Origin: Shewanella holmiensis
Lineage (GTDB): Bacteria > Pseudomonadota > Gammaproteobacteria > Enterobacterales > Shewanellaceae
NCBI RefSeq assembly: GCF_025370255.1
Contig: NZ_JAMTCD010000010.1
Location: forward strand, 1-64,000
Length of the DNA: 64,000 nt
Reading direction: 5' to 3'
This document shows, piece by piece, positions 1-11,014 of this stretch. The number at the start of each line of letters is the position of its first letter. Positions within the stretch are counted from its first letter, which is position 1. Position numbers and translations under genes: made by a program. The notes below the pieces were generated by a model. The model was not told the origin of the DNA. It saw only the letters and a program-made list of their open reading frames with translations, and made no database searches.

Positions 1-1625
1 TTCAATATAGAGTTGGCTGCAAAGGCTGGGTTGCCATGAATGTCAATAGCAATAGCTTTTAAGTAAAGGGGTCCATCTGTTAACCCTGAAAGGTCGATAT
101 TATCAATTGACCAGACGCCATTTTCGATGATTGTTTTAACAAAGATTCGCTGCCCTAAAGTATCGGTTATCCAAACTAAAACCTGTTGGCCATTCTCTAA
201 ATTACTAGCTTCACCTGATAGGGAAGTTGAGAGTGATTCTTGTTGGCTAATGATGTGATCGGCATCATTAGCGTTAATAGATAAAACGGCTACAGTATCT
301 TTAGGTACGACGATAGAGGATGTTGCCGAATTACCGGCTAAATCGATAGTTGTTGCTGTAAATGTAATATTGCCATCGACCAAGCTTGATACATTGGCTT
401 TGTCGATGTGCCATACACCTTCAATAACTGTTGTGAGATAGGTTAACTGATTGCCTGCAGTGTCGGTTAGAGTAATCGTAATGGGTTGACCGTTTTCAAC
501 GTCATTCACTTTGCCTGAAAAATCCAAACGGTACATTTCAAATCTATTAATATGATCATCACGTCCAGTGATAACGTTAATATCGATTTCGGCAATGATA
601 TCAACAGGCATCTTAGCTGAAGCGTTGGTAGGATTGCCCGCTATATCATTAACACTGGCAGTAACGTTTAGCGAACCATCATCGAAGCGGGATAAATCCT
701 GGGGACTGAGTTGCCACACACCGCCATTGACTATGGCTGTTAAGGTCAGGCTATGGCCTAAATTGTCGGTTAGAAATACGGTTACGGTTTGACCGTCTTC
801 AACATTTTTTACTGTACCTTGAATGATAACTTTGGTTATCTCGGTAGCATTGATGACATTGTCATTATCAACAATTTCAACTGTGATGTTTGCAAGAGTA
901 TCTTTAACACTAGAATCAAATGCAGGCTCGGCTTGCCCGGGGTATTCAAGAGCTGTAATAATAGCGAGAATTTGCCCATCACTTAAAGTCGATAAATCAA
1001 TATCATCCAGCTGCCAGCGCTCATTAAATGCAGTGGCCTCAAGGATGATTTGCACGCCGTTGATATCTGTTAATACAATTTGTAGTAGCTCGCCGTCGCG
1101 AGCATTGATTGCCATTCCATATAAGTCTACGACTGGCGTTTCAGCTAAATTGATAAACCCATCACCACCATCTAAGATAGTGATAGATAACTTAAGTGGT
1201 AAAAAGCTGTCTTGATTGATGCTTGAATTGTCGAAACTATTTCTCAAAGAGTCAGTTGGTACAGCTTGTGTGGTAAACCCTGACTTAGCAATTAAGCTAT
1301 TATTCTGATTTTGTATAACTTGATAGAAGTAATTTAGCCCTTGATTGGCATCAGTTTGATAATAGGTATTTTCATCTCGTATGTCGATTGCCATGTCTTC
1401 TGCTAATAATTTTAGCACTGACTTAGGAATAATAACTTCTTGGTTATCTATGGAGAGAATGACAGGTAACGCAGATGTTAAATCCAACGTATTTATACTA
1501 AACTCATAAAAGGGAATGAGCGGTTCCATTTGCGAATCTTCAATAGCAACCCATTGACCATCCGTTAAAACCGCCCAAAATTGATGGCCAATTTTAATAT
1601 AAAAAATAACGTCAGCTTGACTCAT
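1..1625 (-). CDS. Large Ig-like-repeat adhesin, N-terminal part only
   Basis: The frame is open from an ATG at 1625 (M-S-Q-A-D-V) to the left edge, so about 541 N-terminal residues are visible and the C-terminus is missing. The first 150 or so residues form a unique head. At least four modules of about 100 residues follow, starting near 1175, 870, 560 and 260. Each opens with a D-x-D/N-type acidic turn followed by I-N/I-S, and carries G-Q-x-V/I-x-V/I-x-L/I-T-D and G-V-W-x-(L/I)-D motifs. These are typical of the bacterial Ig-like repeats of very large surface adhesins exported by type I secretion. No Sec signal peptide is seen, which fits that route. The LapA/BpfA-type retention module was not recognised. 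Adhesin function is inferred from repeat architecture; C-terminal RTX repeats would confirm it. Confidence 0.75.
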   Translation of the reverse strand, partial: MSQADVIFYIKIGHQFWAVLTDGQWVAIEDSQMEPLIPFYEFSINTLDLTSALPVILSIDNQEVIIPKSVLKLLAEDMAIDIRDENTYYQTDANQGLNYFYQVIQNQNNSLIAKSGFTTQAVPTDSLRNSFDNSSINQDSFLPLKLSITILDGGDGFINLAETPVVDLYGMAINARDGELLQIVLTDINGVQIILEATAFNERWQLDDIDLSTLSDGQILAIITALEYPGQAEPAFDSSVKDTLANITVEIVDNDNVINATEITKVIIQGTVKNVEDGQTVTVFLTDNLGHSLTLTAIVNGGVWQLSPQDLSRFDDGSLNVTASVNDIAGNPTNASAKMPVDIIAEIDINVITGRDDHINRFEMYRLDFSGKVNDVENGQPITITLTDTAGNQLTYLTTVIEGVWHIDKANVSSLVDGNITFTATTIDLAGNSATSSIVVPKDTVAVLSINANDADHIISQQESLSTSLSGEASNLENGQQVLVWITDTLGQRIFVKTIIENGVWSIDNIDLSGLTDGPLYLKAIAIDIHGNPAFAANSIL

Positions 1626-1760
1626 AATTATCCCTTCAAAGCTATCCATAACCTTAGGATTGTTTTGGATATTAAAAAATATCGAAAATCTAGTATTTCA
1701 GCATAATCCTCCAGAGTAAAAAATTCAAAGACTAGTTTCTAATCACAGGTTGAAAAAAAC

Positions 1761-1790
1761 AAAAAAGGAAGCGCTAAGCTTCCTTTTTTT
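1761..1790 (-). terminator. Intrinsic terminator after hemB
   Basis: The stem GGAAGC/GCTTCC has a short loop and A/T runs on both sides, so it can work in either direction. On the minus strand it closes the tat-hemB transcript 18 bp after the hemB stop. Confidence 0.8.
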
Positions 1791-1807
1791 TGTGGTATAT
1801 CAATGGT

Positions 1808-2821
<1,014 letters not shown>

Positions 2822-2832
2822 CTACTCCAGGG

Positions 2833-4755
2833 TTAAGATGCTTCTGATTCGGCCGAGTAAAGGCAGACTTTATTTCTACCACCGCGCTTAGCTAGGTATA
2901 GCGCTTTATCAGCTTGGTCTAATAAAATTGTTGGGTGATCATCACTGTCGACAATGGCCACTGAAATTCCGATACTGACGGTAAGAGGAATATCGTGGCT
3001 ATCCCACTTAATATTTAATACTTCAATGGCTTTACGGATTATTTCGGCAACTTGCATTGCACCATCTTCATCAGTGTTAGGCAAGATGATAGCAAATTCT
3101 TCTCCCCCAAAACGTGACACCAGATCGGTTGGACGCTTTAAATTTTCAGACAAGGAGTGGGCGATGATTTGTAATGTATGATCTCCTGCCAAATGGCCAT
3201 ATTGATCATTGATGTTTTTAAACTTATCAATATCCAGCATGAGTAATGCCATCGGGGTTTGTTGGCGTCGACTAATACGCCCTTCGGCAATCAGTCGTCT
3301 GTCAAATACACTGCGATTTTTAACCCCAGTTAAACTGTCAATGGTGTTTTGTTCAGTCAGCTTCTGATTGACTTCATTTAATTCACGCAAAGTAATCTCT
3401 AGTTCTAAGGTTCGTTCTTGCACCATTTGCTCTAATCGCTCATTCGATTCCGCTTCCGCTTTAAGAGATTCCTCTCGAGTGACCCTTAAACGCTCAGCTT
3501 GTTCTAAAGCTTGTTGTTGGATTCTAAGCTTGGCTTTGCGTTCATCGTTATATCGAATAGCAAGCACAGCGGCCATGGTAATGACTTCTAACGTCACCCC
3601 CAACATTATTGGTGTTTGTAATGCGATATTAATATCGAATATACCAAGATAAATCCCAGCAGAGAAAATACAGCTGATTAATAAGGTGACTCTACCAAAA
3701 CCATATAGCCTTGCATTTCGCTGGCCTGCCCATACTTGCATAGCCGCAAATATGGTTAAAATGACGCACACTAAGGTGACGAAATAAATCAGTAGCTGAA
3801 TTGCGATACGGTATGAAATGAAAGGCAATATGAATGCCAAAGCGAAAGAGATCGCTGCAAGTATGCGACATGCTCGCAGCATTTGCAGGTTATGGTACTT
3901 CAGCAATAATACTTTTTCGGTGAACATTAAATTGAACCCCATTACCATCGGGATGATAAAGGGAATAATCACATTTTGAATATGTGGCCAATCGGGCCAT
4001 AAATACCGAAATGATACACCGTAAATCGTCGCCATCAGTAATGCTAAACTGAGTACATAACCACTATAGTAACTGAAACTGAATGAGCCTGATGCTAGGG
4101 CGATAAATAGACTGAACACCCCAATAGCGACCAGAAAGCCAATCTGTAAACCATGATTAAGGTTCTGGGTTTCAATTACTTGAGTTAAGTCATTCGGAGA
4201 CCACAACACCAACGGTAAATTCAAGCTGCCATTGGAGTCAATTTTGAGTAGGAATTGATGTGTTTCACCGGGTTTAAGTGCAAAAGGAAACAAAAAGGTG
4301 TTGCTTTGTAGAGGCCTATTTTCAAACGCTAAGGAGTCACCCATTTGGGTACTAGCGACCAGAGAGCCATTAATTTTATGGTATAAAACGATGCTATCCA
4401 ATAAAGGGTTATCTAAAGCAAGAATACGGGTTTGAAAGTCATCTGGTGAATATATACTGAAACGAAGCCACATGTCTTTGACACCGATGACTTGGGTGTC
4501 TTTACGGGTGACTTTTCGCCATGTTGATGCTGGTTGCTGCTCTAGAGTAGGTAAATCTTTTATGTCATTTTGAGTTTGAATAAACAACCAATCGGTCAAT
4601 TTGATTTGAGTGATAGAACTATTGCTTAAGCGCACAGCGGGCTGATTTTGGTTAGCGGCAGCATGTGCTTGGCAAATAAGTACCCAGCCTAATATGACTA
4701 ATACTAATCCAAACAACAATTTTGGTTGATAACTCGCATGGCTAATTAAGCGCAT
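2833..4755 (-). CDS. 7TMR-DISM diguanylate cyclase (GGDEF)
   Basis: This 640-residue membrane protein is expected to make cyclic di-GMP. An N-terminal signal/anchor (about 1-33) precedes a periplasmic 7TMR-DISM extracellular-type domain (about 40-190), and seven hydrophobic segments follow at about 200-405. A charged coiled coil (about 405-470) leads to the C-terminal GGDEF domain. The catalytic motif is G-G-E-E-F at 550-554. An intact RxxD product-inhibition site (R-P-T-D, 541-544) lies five residues upstream, so feedback control is likely. The gene start overlaps the tatD stop by one base, and hemB follows, so it is co-transcribed with housekeeping genes. The ligand of the sensor domain is unknown. 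Confidence 0.9.
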   Translation of the reverse strand: MRLISHASYQPKLLFGLVLVILGWVLICQAHAAANQNQPAVRLSNSSITQIKLTDWLFIQTQNDIKDLPTLEQQPASTWRKVTRKDTQVIGVKDMWLRFSIYSPDDFQTRILALDNPLLDSIVLYHKINGSLVASTQMGDSLAFENRPLQSNTFLFPFALKPGETHQFLLKIDSNGSLNLPLVLWSPNDLTQVIETQNLNHGLQIGFLVAIGVFSLFIALASGSFSFSYYSGYVLSLALLMATIYGVSFRYLWPDWPHIQNVIIPFIIPMVMGFNLMFTEKVLLLKYHNLQMLRACRILAAISFALAFILPFISYRIAIQLLIYFVTLVCVILTIFAAMQVWAGQRNARLYGFGRVTLLISCIFSAGIYLGIFDINIALQTPIMLGVTLEVITMAAVLAIRYNDERKAKLRIQQQALEQAERLRVTREESLKAEAESNERLEQMVQERTLELEITLRELNEVNQKLTEQNTIDSLTGVKNRSVFDRRLIAEGRISRRQQTPMALLMLDIDKFKNINDQYGHLAGDHTLQIIAHSLSENLKRPTDLVSRFGGEEFAIILPNTDEDGAMQVAEIIRKAIEVLNIKWDSHDIPLTVSIGISVAIVDSDDHPTILLDQADKALYLAKRGGRNKVCLYSAESEAS

Positions 4756-5567
4756 TATTTCTTGCCTGAAATCGTCGAGGGTAAATTAAAAAATACGCGG
4801 CTATTTTGATAACAGTGTTGGGCAAGCTCAGTATAATCTTGACTACGAAGTTTCGCCATCGACTCGACAATATAGGGGAGATATTGCGGTAAGTTTTTAC
4901 TGGATTTAGGTTTGGGCCGCATACTTCTAGGCAGCAGGTAAGGGGCGTCTGTTTCGACCATAATACGGTTATTTGGAATGTACTTCACTAGATCCGCTAA
5001 GGCTTGGCCTCGGCGTTCATCACAAATCCAACCCGTAATACCAATATATAAATTTTCCGCTAAACAAGCATCTAACTCAGCTTTTGTACCTGTAAAACAA
5101 TGTAAAACTGCGTTAGGTAAATCGGCTCTGTACTGGTTTACTATTGCGATAAAATCATCGTGAGCATCACGACAATGCATATAAACCGGCATCTGCAGCT
5201 CACAGGCTATTTCCAGTTGGGCACTAAAGGCTTGTCGTTGTTTATCGCGCGGAGAAAAGTCACGATTGTAATCTAAGCCGCATTCGCCAATGGCAACCAC
5301 CGAGGATTGTTTTGCAAGTTGCTTTAACGTATCAGCACTTGCATGAGTCCATTGACTGGCATAGTGAGGGTGAACCCCAGTAGTGCAAAATAACTGCGAA
5401 GGATATTGCTCGCATAAGCTTATCGCTTGACGGCTTTCATCAAGCTCACTGCCTATAACGATCAAAGGCGAAACATGTTGTTTCGCCGCTTGCTCGATAA
5501 TGTCGCCGCATTTGTCTATCAAACTCGGGCTGAGTAGATTGACGGCAATATCAATGTGCTGGGTCAT
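4755..5567 (-). CDS. tatD: TatD-family metal-dependent hydrolase (DNase)
   Basis: The 270 residues match the TatD/YcfH amidohydrolase-type TIM-barrel family, whose members act as metal-dependent 3'-5' deoxyribonucleases linked to DNA repair. As in E. coli TatD, the N-terminus has D-I-A-V-N-L in place of the HxH metal motif of its paralogues. Other expected metal positions are present: G-E-C-G-L-D-Y near 95-101, M-H-C-R-D near 130 and V-E-T-D-A-P-Y near 205. It sits downstream of tatABC as in E. coli, with one small gene inserted between, and overlaps the next gene by one base. It is not required for Tat export despite the name. Confidence 0.92.
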   Translation of the reverse strand: MTQHIDIAVNLLSPSLIDKCGDIIEQAAKQHVSPLIVIGSELDESRQAISLCEQYPSQLFCTTGVHPHYASQWTHASADTLKQLAKQSSVVAIGECGLDYNRDFSPRDKQRQAFSAQLEIACELQMPVYMHCRDAHDDFIAIVNQYRADLPNAVLHCFTGTKAELDACLAENLYIGITGWICDERRGQALADLVKYIPNNRIMVETDAPYLLPRSMRPKPKSSKNLPQYLPYIVESMAKLRSQDYTELAQHCYQNSRVFFNLPSTISGKK

Positions 5568-5574
5568 TAATAGT

Positions 5575-6141
5575 TTATTTTAAGCGCTTAACTCTAGTGG
5601 TCGAGTTGCGATCATCGGTTCCGAGTATGAATGAACTCAATGCCCCTTTTTCAATATAGATTGTTTGACCTTTATTGAGTTTATAGCGATCGCTTTCGGT
5701 TTGTTTCCAAACTTGACCATTGTTTAGTGTAATGATGAATGCGCCATAGGGATCTTTAGTTACTGCTGCAACTTCAAAATATAATTTACCGAGATCTTCC
5801 TCGACAGTTTTTTGTAAACCAAAATCTGCGACAGGATTTTGTGGTACTGAACTTGCTACAGGCACGGCGTTGCTTTGAACTGCCGGCGCAGTTATGGCTG
5901 TTGCTGCCACAGCTTGGGTCGGCGCGGTTGTTTGAACCGCAACCGCAGGTAATGTTACGGCAACGGCATGGCCATTTGCATTAGCTTGCTGCACTTTGGC
6001 AGCTAAATCATCAAAACAAATTAGGCGGTCAAGCTTATCGCTTTTAACCGCACAAATTGAAAGTTGTTGTTCTAATCCGGTGTTTGCTTGTGCCGTAGTC
6101 GATGCCACAATAAGGGCTGCTGAAATCCAAGTTAAGCGCAT
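5575..6141 (-). CDS. Small exported protein of unknown function
   Basis: A 188-residue protein with a clear Sec signal peptide (about 1-19, ending A-Q-A-N). The mature start carries two cysteines in a C-x12-C-F-D arrangement (I-C-A-V-K ... L-I-C-F-D), a pattern seen in several short periplasmic families. An Ala/Val/Pro/Gln-rich low-complexity linker (about 55-105) leads to a folded C-terminal part of about 80 residues. That part contains N-N-G-Q-V-W-K-Q-T-E and ends in basic residues. It lies between tatC and tatD in the same minus-strand block, 7 bp from tatD, so it is probably co-transcribed. No specific function is recognised; a periplasmic location is the only supported inference. Confidence 0.8.
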   Translation of the reverse strand: MRLTWISAALIVASTTAQANTGLEQQLSICAVKSDKLDRLICFDDLAAKVQQANANGHAVAVTLPAVAVQTTAPTQAVAATAITAPAVQSNAVPVASSVPQNPVADFGLQKTVEEDLGKLYFEVAAVTKDPYGAFIITLNNGQVWKQTESDRYKLNKGQTIYIEKGALSSFILGTDDRNSTTRVKRLK

Positions 6142-6187
6142 GATTTATTCCTTGTTATTATTAACTAATCACTTGTTGCATTAAGGA

Positions 6188-6946
6188 TTAGTTATTGGCG
6201 TGCTCGTTGTCTGGCACATCTTCTTCGTCGTCATCTTTGGGTGTATACAATTTAGCCGCTAATAAACCGCCTTCAAACAGCAGTAGCATAGGAATGGCTA
6301 ACATAGTTTGGGAGATGATATCAGGAGGAGTAAGCAACATGCCAATAACAAATGCGCCAACAACAATATATGGGCGTTTTTCTTTTAATTCAGCAGGTGT
6401 TGTGACCCCAGCCCAACAAAGTAATACCACAGCAACTGGAATTTCAAACGCTAAACCGAAGGCGAAAAACAGTTTTAAGATAAAGCTTAAATAACTGCTG
6501 ATATCGGTTGCAACTTGCACGCCTTCAGGTGCGACACTAGTGAAAAATCCAAACACCACGGGAAACACTACGTAATACGCAAAAGCGATACCTAAGTAAA
6601 ACAAAAAGGTACTACTGGCTAATAACGGCACAACGAGACGTTTTTCATGCTTGTATAAGCCTGGTGCAACAAAAGACCAGATTTGAAAGAGCACGTATGG
6701 TATCGCCACAAAAAATGACAAAACTAATGTCAGTTTAAATGGGGCAAAAAACGGGGCAGCAACATCGGTTGCAATCATGCTACCCGTTTCAGGCAAAGAC
6801 TGCATTAGCGGTAACGCGACGTAATGATAGATATCGTTCGCCCAATATACAGTGGCAATAAAAACCAGTAAAACACTGCCGATTGCTTTTAGTAATTTGG
6901 TACGTAATTCTAGCAAATGGCTAATAAGCGGTTGCTGCTGCGACAT
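6188..6946 (-). CDS. tatC: Sec-independent translocase subunit TatC
   Basis: TatC is the polytopic inner-membrane receptor that, with TatB, recognises the twin-arginine signal of folded exported proteins. The 252-residue product has the family layout of six membrane segments. The N-terminal cytoplasmic stretch I-S-H-L-L-E-L-R contains the conserved glutamate of the signal-binding surface, and the first-loop E-K-R-L motif is also present. The C-terminus is acidic (D-D-D-E-E-D). The start is 3 bp after the tatB stop. In a Shewanella-like cell this pathway exports many periplasmic redox enzymes. Confidence 0.97.
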   Translation of the reverse strand: MSQQQPLISHLLELRTKLLKAIGSVLLVFIATVYWANDIYHYVALPLMQSLPETGSMIATDVAAPFFAPFKLTLVLSFFVAIPYVLFQIWSFVAPGLYKHEKRLVVPLLASSTFLFYLGIAFAYYVVFPVVFGFFTSVAPEGVQVATDISSYLSFILKLFFAFGLAFEIPVAVVLLCWAGVTTPAELKEKRPYIVVGAFVIGMLLTPPDIISQTMLAIPMLLLFEGGLLAAKLYTPKDDDEEDVPDNEHANN

Positions 6947-6949
6947 GAA

Positions 6950-7369
6950 TTATCCGTTGGATTTAGTTGAACTAGAGTTGCTAGTATCTGATAAAGATTT
7001 AGCGGCCTCATCGGCAGGTTTTTCTACTGCAGGTGCAGTGGGTGCAGATGTTTGCGTCGGGTTATTGTCTTCGACCTGATAAGGGCGATTAACCGACTGG
7101 GCTGCTTGTTTTAGCTCGTCAATTGACTGCTGTAATTCAGGTGATAAATTTGATAAACCTTTGCTTTCCGCTTTTTTTAAGTCGGCATGCAATTGTTCAA
7201 TCTTAAGCTCTTGCTCAAGTTCATCTTTCACTGAATTTGCCATGCGTTTTATGGCACGGATCCATCCTGTAATTGAACGTACTGCAACAGGTAAACGTTC
7301 AGGGCCGAGAACAACCAGCCCTAAAATACCTATTAGCAGCAGCTCCATAAAGCCGATACCGTCAAACAT
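6950..7369 (-). CDS. tatB: Sec-independent translocase subunit TatB
   Basis: A 139-residue single-span protein. The N-terminal membrane helix begins M-F-D-G-I-G-F-M-E and ends at the G-P-E-R-L-P hinge that marks TatB. An amphipathic helix and a long polar tail rich in Gln, Ser, Thr and Ala follow. TatB pairs with TatC to form the substrate receptor in the inner membrane. The gene is 6 bp downstream of tatA and 3 bp upstream of tatC, a tight operon. Confidence 0.96.
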   Translation of the reverse strand: MFDGIGFMELLLIGILGLVVLGPERLPVAVRSITGWIRAIKRMANSVKDELEQELKIEQLHADLKKAESKGLSNLSPELQQSIDELKQAAQSVNRPYQVEDNNPTQTSAPTAPAVEKPADEAAKSLSDTSNSSSTKSNG

Positions 7370-7375
7370 AATAAA

Positions 7376-7615
7376 TTACGCCTGTTCTTTGTCCTTAGAC
7401 TCAGGTTTCTTTTCAGTCGCCTGCTGTGAGGTTTGTGCTGTTTGCGCAGTGGTATCTTCTAATGATTTCTTTTCATCTTCAGATGACATGGCGTTTTTAA
7501 ACCCTTTTACCGCGCCGCCTAAATCACCACCTAATGAACGTAGTTTTTTAGTGCCGAATAATAGAACAACGATAAGCGCTATGATTAAAAGCTGCCAAAT
7601 ACTGATGCCGCCCAT
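7376..7615 (-). CDS. tatA: Sec-independent translocase subunit TatA
   Basis: A 79-residue protein of classic TatA form. A short N-terminal membrane helix starts after M-G-G-I-S-I-W and is followed by the F-G-T-K-K-L-R hinge. An amphipathic helix ([13 protein letters not shown]) precedes a charged tail rich in Lys, Glu and Gln. TatA oligomerises at the TatBC receptor to form the translocation element. A strong purine-rich ribosome site (AAAGAGGAAA) lies a few bases upstream. The gene starts 107 bp after ubiB, so it may have its own promoter or be read from the ubi genes. Confidence 0.97.
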   Translation of the reverse strand: MGGISIWQLLIIALIVVLLFGTKKLRSLGGDLGGAVKGFKNAMSSEDEKKSLEDTTAQTAQTSQQATEKKPESKDKEQA

Positions 7616-7722
7616 GGGATTTCCTCTTTAAATATAAATGGTGTCTTGTTTCACAAAACTTAAAAAACCATTATAAGGTCAATTTATTTAAGTATTATGA
7701 ACTTCTAATAAATTAGTGCTAG

Positions 7723-9372
7723 CTAAAATTTACGATTCTTTGGCCTAGATCGCCATCCTGCTATCCATAAAATACTGCCAGCACAGATACAAGTGTAAGC
7801 GGGCCATAGTGTAGCGCTTTGATTGAATAATATTGTGCCACAGATCAACAAAACAGCAGAAGTGATAAGCAAGTAGTTACTTTTGTGAGACTTTTGTTGG
7901 TAGCGTAAGTACTTATCAAGCATTTGTTGTTGAGTACCCAATAACTTACGGCCAACTTTTAGGTTGTCATAAATTAACTCAGGTAATTCAGGTAGCATGT
8001 CTGCCCAATATGGTGCATTCGTTTTAACTTTATTAAACATGGCTTTAGGGCCAACTTGCTCTGCCATCCAGTTTTCTAAAAAGGGCTTAGCGGTTTGCCA
8101 TAAATCAAGCTGAGGATATAACTGCCTGCCTAGCCCTTCGATATACAATAACGTTTTTTCAAGTAACACCAGTTGAGGCTGCACTACAATGTCAAAATGA
8201 CGGGCGGTTCTAAACAGCTCTAACAACACATGGCCAAATGAGATTTCATCAAGGGGCTTATTAAACATAGGCTCACAAACCACTTTCACAGCTTGTTCAA
8301 ATGCCAACACATCTGTGTGTTCTGATACCCAACCCGATTCAATATAAAGCTGGGCAATTCTATGGTAATCGCGATTAAAAAAAGCCAAAAAGTTTTCAGC
8401 AAGATAGCGTTTGTCCACCTCGGTTAAGGTCCCCATAATGCCGCAGTCTAACCCAATGTAATAAGGGTTTTCAGGGTGTTCTGTACTGATAAAAATGTTA
8501 CCTGGATGCATGTCTGCATGGAAAAAATTATCTCTAAACACCTGAGTGAAAAATAGCTCAACGCCGCGTTCAGCAAGCAATTTAAAGTTGGTACCTTGGG
8601 CGCGAAGTGCTGCGGTGTCGGATACGGGAATGCCATACACACGCTCCATCACCATCAAACGTTGATAACAATGTTCTTCATATACATAAGGTACATAAAG
8701 CGCATCTGAATCTAAAAAGTTGTTTCTCAGTTTTGTGGCGTTGAGCGCTTCTAGTTTGAGGTTTAGCTCCCCCAAAATCGTGGTGCGATAATCATCAATG
8801 ACCTCAGCAGGGCGAAGGCGATTACCTTCACCTAGCAAACGTTCTAATAGATTAGCGGTTTGCATCATAAGCTGTAAATCAGCATTAATGTTGGCTTCAA
8901 CATTAGGTCGTAATACTTTTAAGACGACTTCTTTGCCGTTTGATTTTAAGGTTGCGGTATGCACCTGAGAGATAGAGGCACTGGCAAGCGGGGTGTCTTC
9001 AAAGTGATCGAATAGGTTTTCGATTGGCTCGCCAAGGGCTGTTTCAATTGCCTCGCGGGCCAAGGCTGAATCAAATGGCGGTACGCGATCTTGCAGCATT
9101 GCAAGTTGATACGCCCATTCGTCGTCCAATAAATCACGTCGAGTTGACAGCATTTGGCCTAGTTTTATATAAACCGGCCCCAGCTCTTGCATGGCAAGCT
9201 TTAAGCGTTCAGCTGGTTTTTTATCTTTATGGCGGTTGCGTAACCAGAAAAAACACATGCGCAATAATTTGAAGTACCAGGGCGTTTTGTGTCGAGGTAA
9301 TAAATCATCAAGGCCGAAGTTGAGTACGGTTTTAATGACATGGTAACCACGCCTAATACTAGCAATTGTCAT
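7723..9372 (-). CDS. ubiB: Ubiquinone biosynthesis protein UbiB (atypical kinase family)
   Basis: UbiB is a membrane-associated member of the ADCK/ABC1 atypical kinase-like family needed for coenzyme Q production, probably through ATPase-driven handling of lipophilic intermediates. The 549 residues match the family. The family motif [11 protein letters not shown] lies near residue 72. The Ala-rich nucleotide loop A-S-A-S-I-S-Q-V-H follows near 130, and the catalytic-type H-A-D-M-H-P-G-N and G-L-D-C-G motifs lie further on. Two hydrophobic helices end the protein (about 500-540). The gene overlaps ubiJ by 4 bp. Confidence 0.96.
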   Translation of the reverse strand: MTIASIRRGYHVIKTVLNFGLDDLLPRHKTPWYFKLLRMCFFWLRNRHKDKKPAERLKLAMQELGPVYIKLGQMLSTRRDLLDDEWAYQLAMLQDRVPPFDSALAREAIETALGEPIENLFDHFEDTPLASASISQVHTATLKSNGKEVVLKVLRPNVEANINADLQLMMQTANLLERLLGEGNRLRPAEVIDDYRTTILGELNLKLEALNATKLRNNFLDSDALYVPYVYEEHCYQRLMVMERVYGIPVSDTAALRAQGTNFKLLAERGVELFFTQVFRDNFFHADMHPGNIFISTEHPENPYYIGLDCGIMGTLTEVDKRYLAENFLAFFNRDYHRIAQLYIESGWVSEHTDVLAFEQAVKVVCEPMFNKPLDEISFGHVLLELFRTARHFDIVVQPQLVLLEKTLLYIEGLGRQLYPQLDLWQTAKPFLENWMAEQVGPKAMFNKVKTNAPYWADMLPELPELIYDNLKVGRKLLGTQQQMLDKYLRYQQKSHKSNYLLITSAVLLICGTILFNQSATLWPAYTCICAGSILWIAGWRSRPKNRKF

Positions 9373-9989
9373 GAGGGTAATTTTTCTCTTAATTTGGCAA
9401 TACGCGCAGCGACAGCATCGGTTTGCGTGACAAGTTGTTCTAGGTTATCACGAAAGTGCAGATAATCTATTTTGTGTGGTGCAAGACGATACTCTTCAGT
9501 GGTGAGTTGGCTAAGATGAGAGCGGGTTTTGATCAACACTGATTTTAAATCCTGTCCCAACTGCTGCGTGGTGGTCAGTAATTTATGGGTTGGGGCATCG
9601 CCGATATAACGGGATAAAGGTTCAGCAAAATCAAATTCAATATGCTGAATAAAATGGCTAAAGGTTTGCAGTAGTTGGATGTCGCCATCAATACTGAGCT
9701 TATCCTGTTTGATTAGCTCAGTCAGATTAGCGCCTTCACGAAGTTTATTTAGGGTCGACGCATCGGCATTAACAGTCACCGCAACATCACCCTCAAATTG
9801 GGTCATTACCTGAATTTTTTTAGCAAAAATAAAATACAGTGGCCAAGACAGTTGGGTGAGTTGAATGCAGAACACTTTGCCGTGTAAACTTTTCAAACGG
9901 GTATAATCTTGTTGTGCGTGCGTCGGCAGTTTAGCTAATGCTGTTTCGATAGCCGCACAGGTAAACAAGGCAAAGTGATTTACGCTCAT
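9369..9989 (-). CDS. ubiJ: Ubiquinone biosynthesis accessory factor UbiJ
   Basis: A 206-residue SCP2-like lipid-binding protein. UbiJ is part of the soluble Ubi complex that holds hydrophobic CoQ intermediates for the modifying enzymes. An SCP2-type fold spans about 15-115, with T-V-N-A-D-A-S near 80, and a helical coiled-coil-like C-terminus follows. It is sandwiched between ubiE (one-base overlap) and ubiB (4-bp overlap), the conserved enterobacterial order, and this is the strongest support for the name since the sequence family is divergent. Confidence 0.9.
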   Translation of the reverse strand: MSVNHFALFTCAAIETALAKLPTHAQQDYTRLKSLHGKVFCIQLTQLSWPLYFIFAKKIQVMTQFEGDVAVTVNADASTLNKLREGANLTELIKQDKLSIDGDIQLLQTFSHFIQHIEFDFAEPLSRYIGDAPTHKLLTTTQQLGQDLKSVLIKTRSHLSQLTTEEYRLAPHKIDYLHFRDNLEQLVTQTDAVAARIAKLREKLPS

Positions 9990-10744
9990 TAGAACTTATA
10001 ACCTCTGTGTAGAGCGACAACACCGTCAGTCATGTTGGTGTAATCGACTTGCTCTAGGCCTGCATCGATCATCATTTGTTTGAGGGTTTCTTGATCCGGA
10101 TGCATGCGAATAGATTCTGCTAAATACTCGTAACTGTCAGCATCTTGTGTGATTAACGCGCCCATTTTAGGTAATACTTTAAAGCTGTAAAGGTCGTAAA
10201 CTTTACGCATAATTTCATGCTGCGGCTTAGAAAATTCAAGCACTAATAATTTTCCACCAGGTTTTAATACGCGTTGCATTGAACGCAATGCTGCATCTTT
10301 ATCGGTAACGTTACGTAAACCAAATGCGATGGTGATAATATCAAAATGATTATCAGGAAAAGGCAGCGCTTCGGCATTGGCTTGCACGTAGCTAACGTTG
10401 CTCACTATGCCTTTGTCGCGCAATTTTGTACGACCGACTTTCAACATAGAATCATTAATATCAGCTAGTACCACTTGGCCTGTATCGCCGACAAGGTGCG
10501 AAAACTTAGCGGTTAAATCACCGGTGCCGCCGGCTAAATCTAATACTTTCATGCCTGGGCGTGCCGCGGCAACCTCAATCGTGTGACGTTTCCAGAAGCG
10601 ATGTACACCAAACGACATCACGTCGTTCATAATGTCATATTTTGCTGCAACAGAATGAAATACATCCGCAACGAGATCGGCTTTCTTTTCAGCCTCTACG
10701 GTTTTGTAGCCAAAGTGGGTGTTTTTTGATTCGCCCTCAGACAT
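9989..10744 (-). CDS. ubiE: Ubiquinone/menaquinone C-methyltransferase UbiE
   Basis: UbiE is an S-adenosylmethionine-dependent enzyme that C-methylates the demethylated precursors of both ubiquinone and menaquinone. The class I SAM motif [10 protein letters not shown] is at about 70-79. Two UbiE signature regions are visible: [11 protein letters not shown]-x-H-R-x-W-K near 36-52 and the post-motif region with R-x-L-K-P-G-G. The 251-residue length is normal. It is first in the ubi-tat block. About 270 bp separate it from hutG, where the promoter should lie; an imperfect GTTG/CAAC inverted repeat at 10793-10807 is the only structure I saw there. Confidence 0.97.
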   Translation of the reverse strand: MSEGESKNTHFGYKTVEAEKKADLVADVFHSVAAKYDIMNDVMSFGVHRFWKRHTIEVAAARPGMKVLDLAGGTGDLTAKFSHLVGDTGQVVLADINDSMLKVGRTKLRDKGIVSNVSYVQANAEALPFPDNHFDIITIAFGLRNVTDKDAALRSMQRVLKPGGKLLVLEFSKPQHEIMRKVYDLYSFKVLPKMGALITQDADSYEYLAESIRMHPDQETLKQMMIDAGLEQVDYTNMTDGVVALHRGYKF

Positions 10745-11014
10745 GGGTATATTCCTATAATGTGCGATAATTAATTGCTAGTTTATGCCATTGTTGTAAC
10801 TTGCAACATCACCTAAACGCGAGAGTGTGATAACAATCAAGCCGATAATATGTGATACGTAACCTTAGCGTAATAAGACCATAGTTAAATCGTGATGCCA
10901 ATTGCAGCAAAGTAGAGCATAATTTTGCCCCGCATTAGAGCATAATATTGACATGAAAATCTACTCTGCCATGGTGGCCACCTAGATAAAGTGCCCGACC
11001 AAGTAAGGCTTAGG

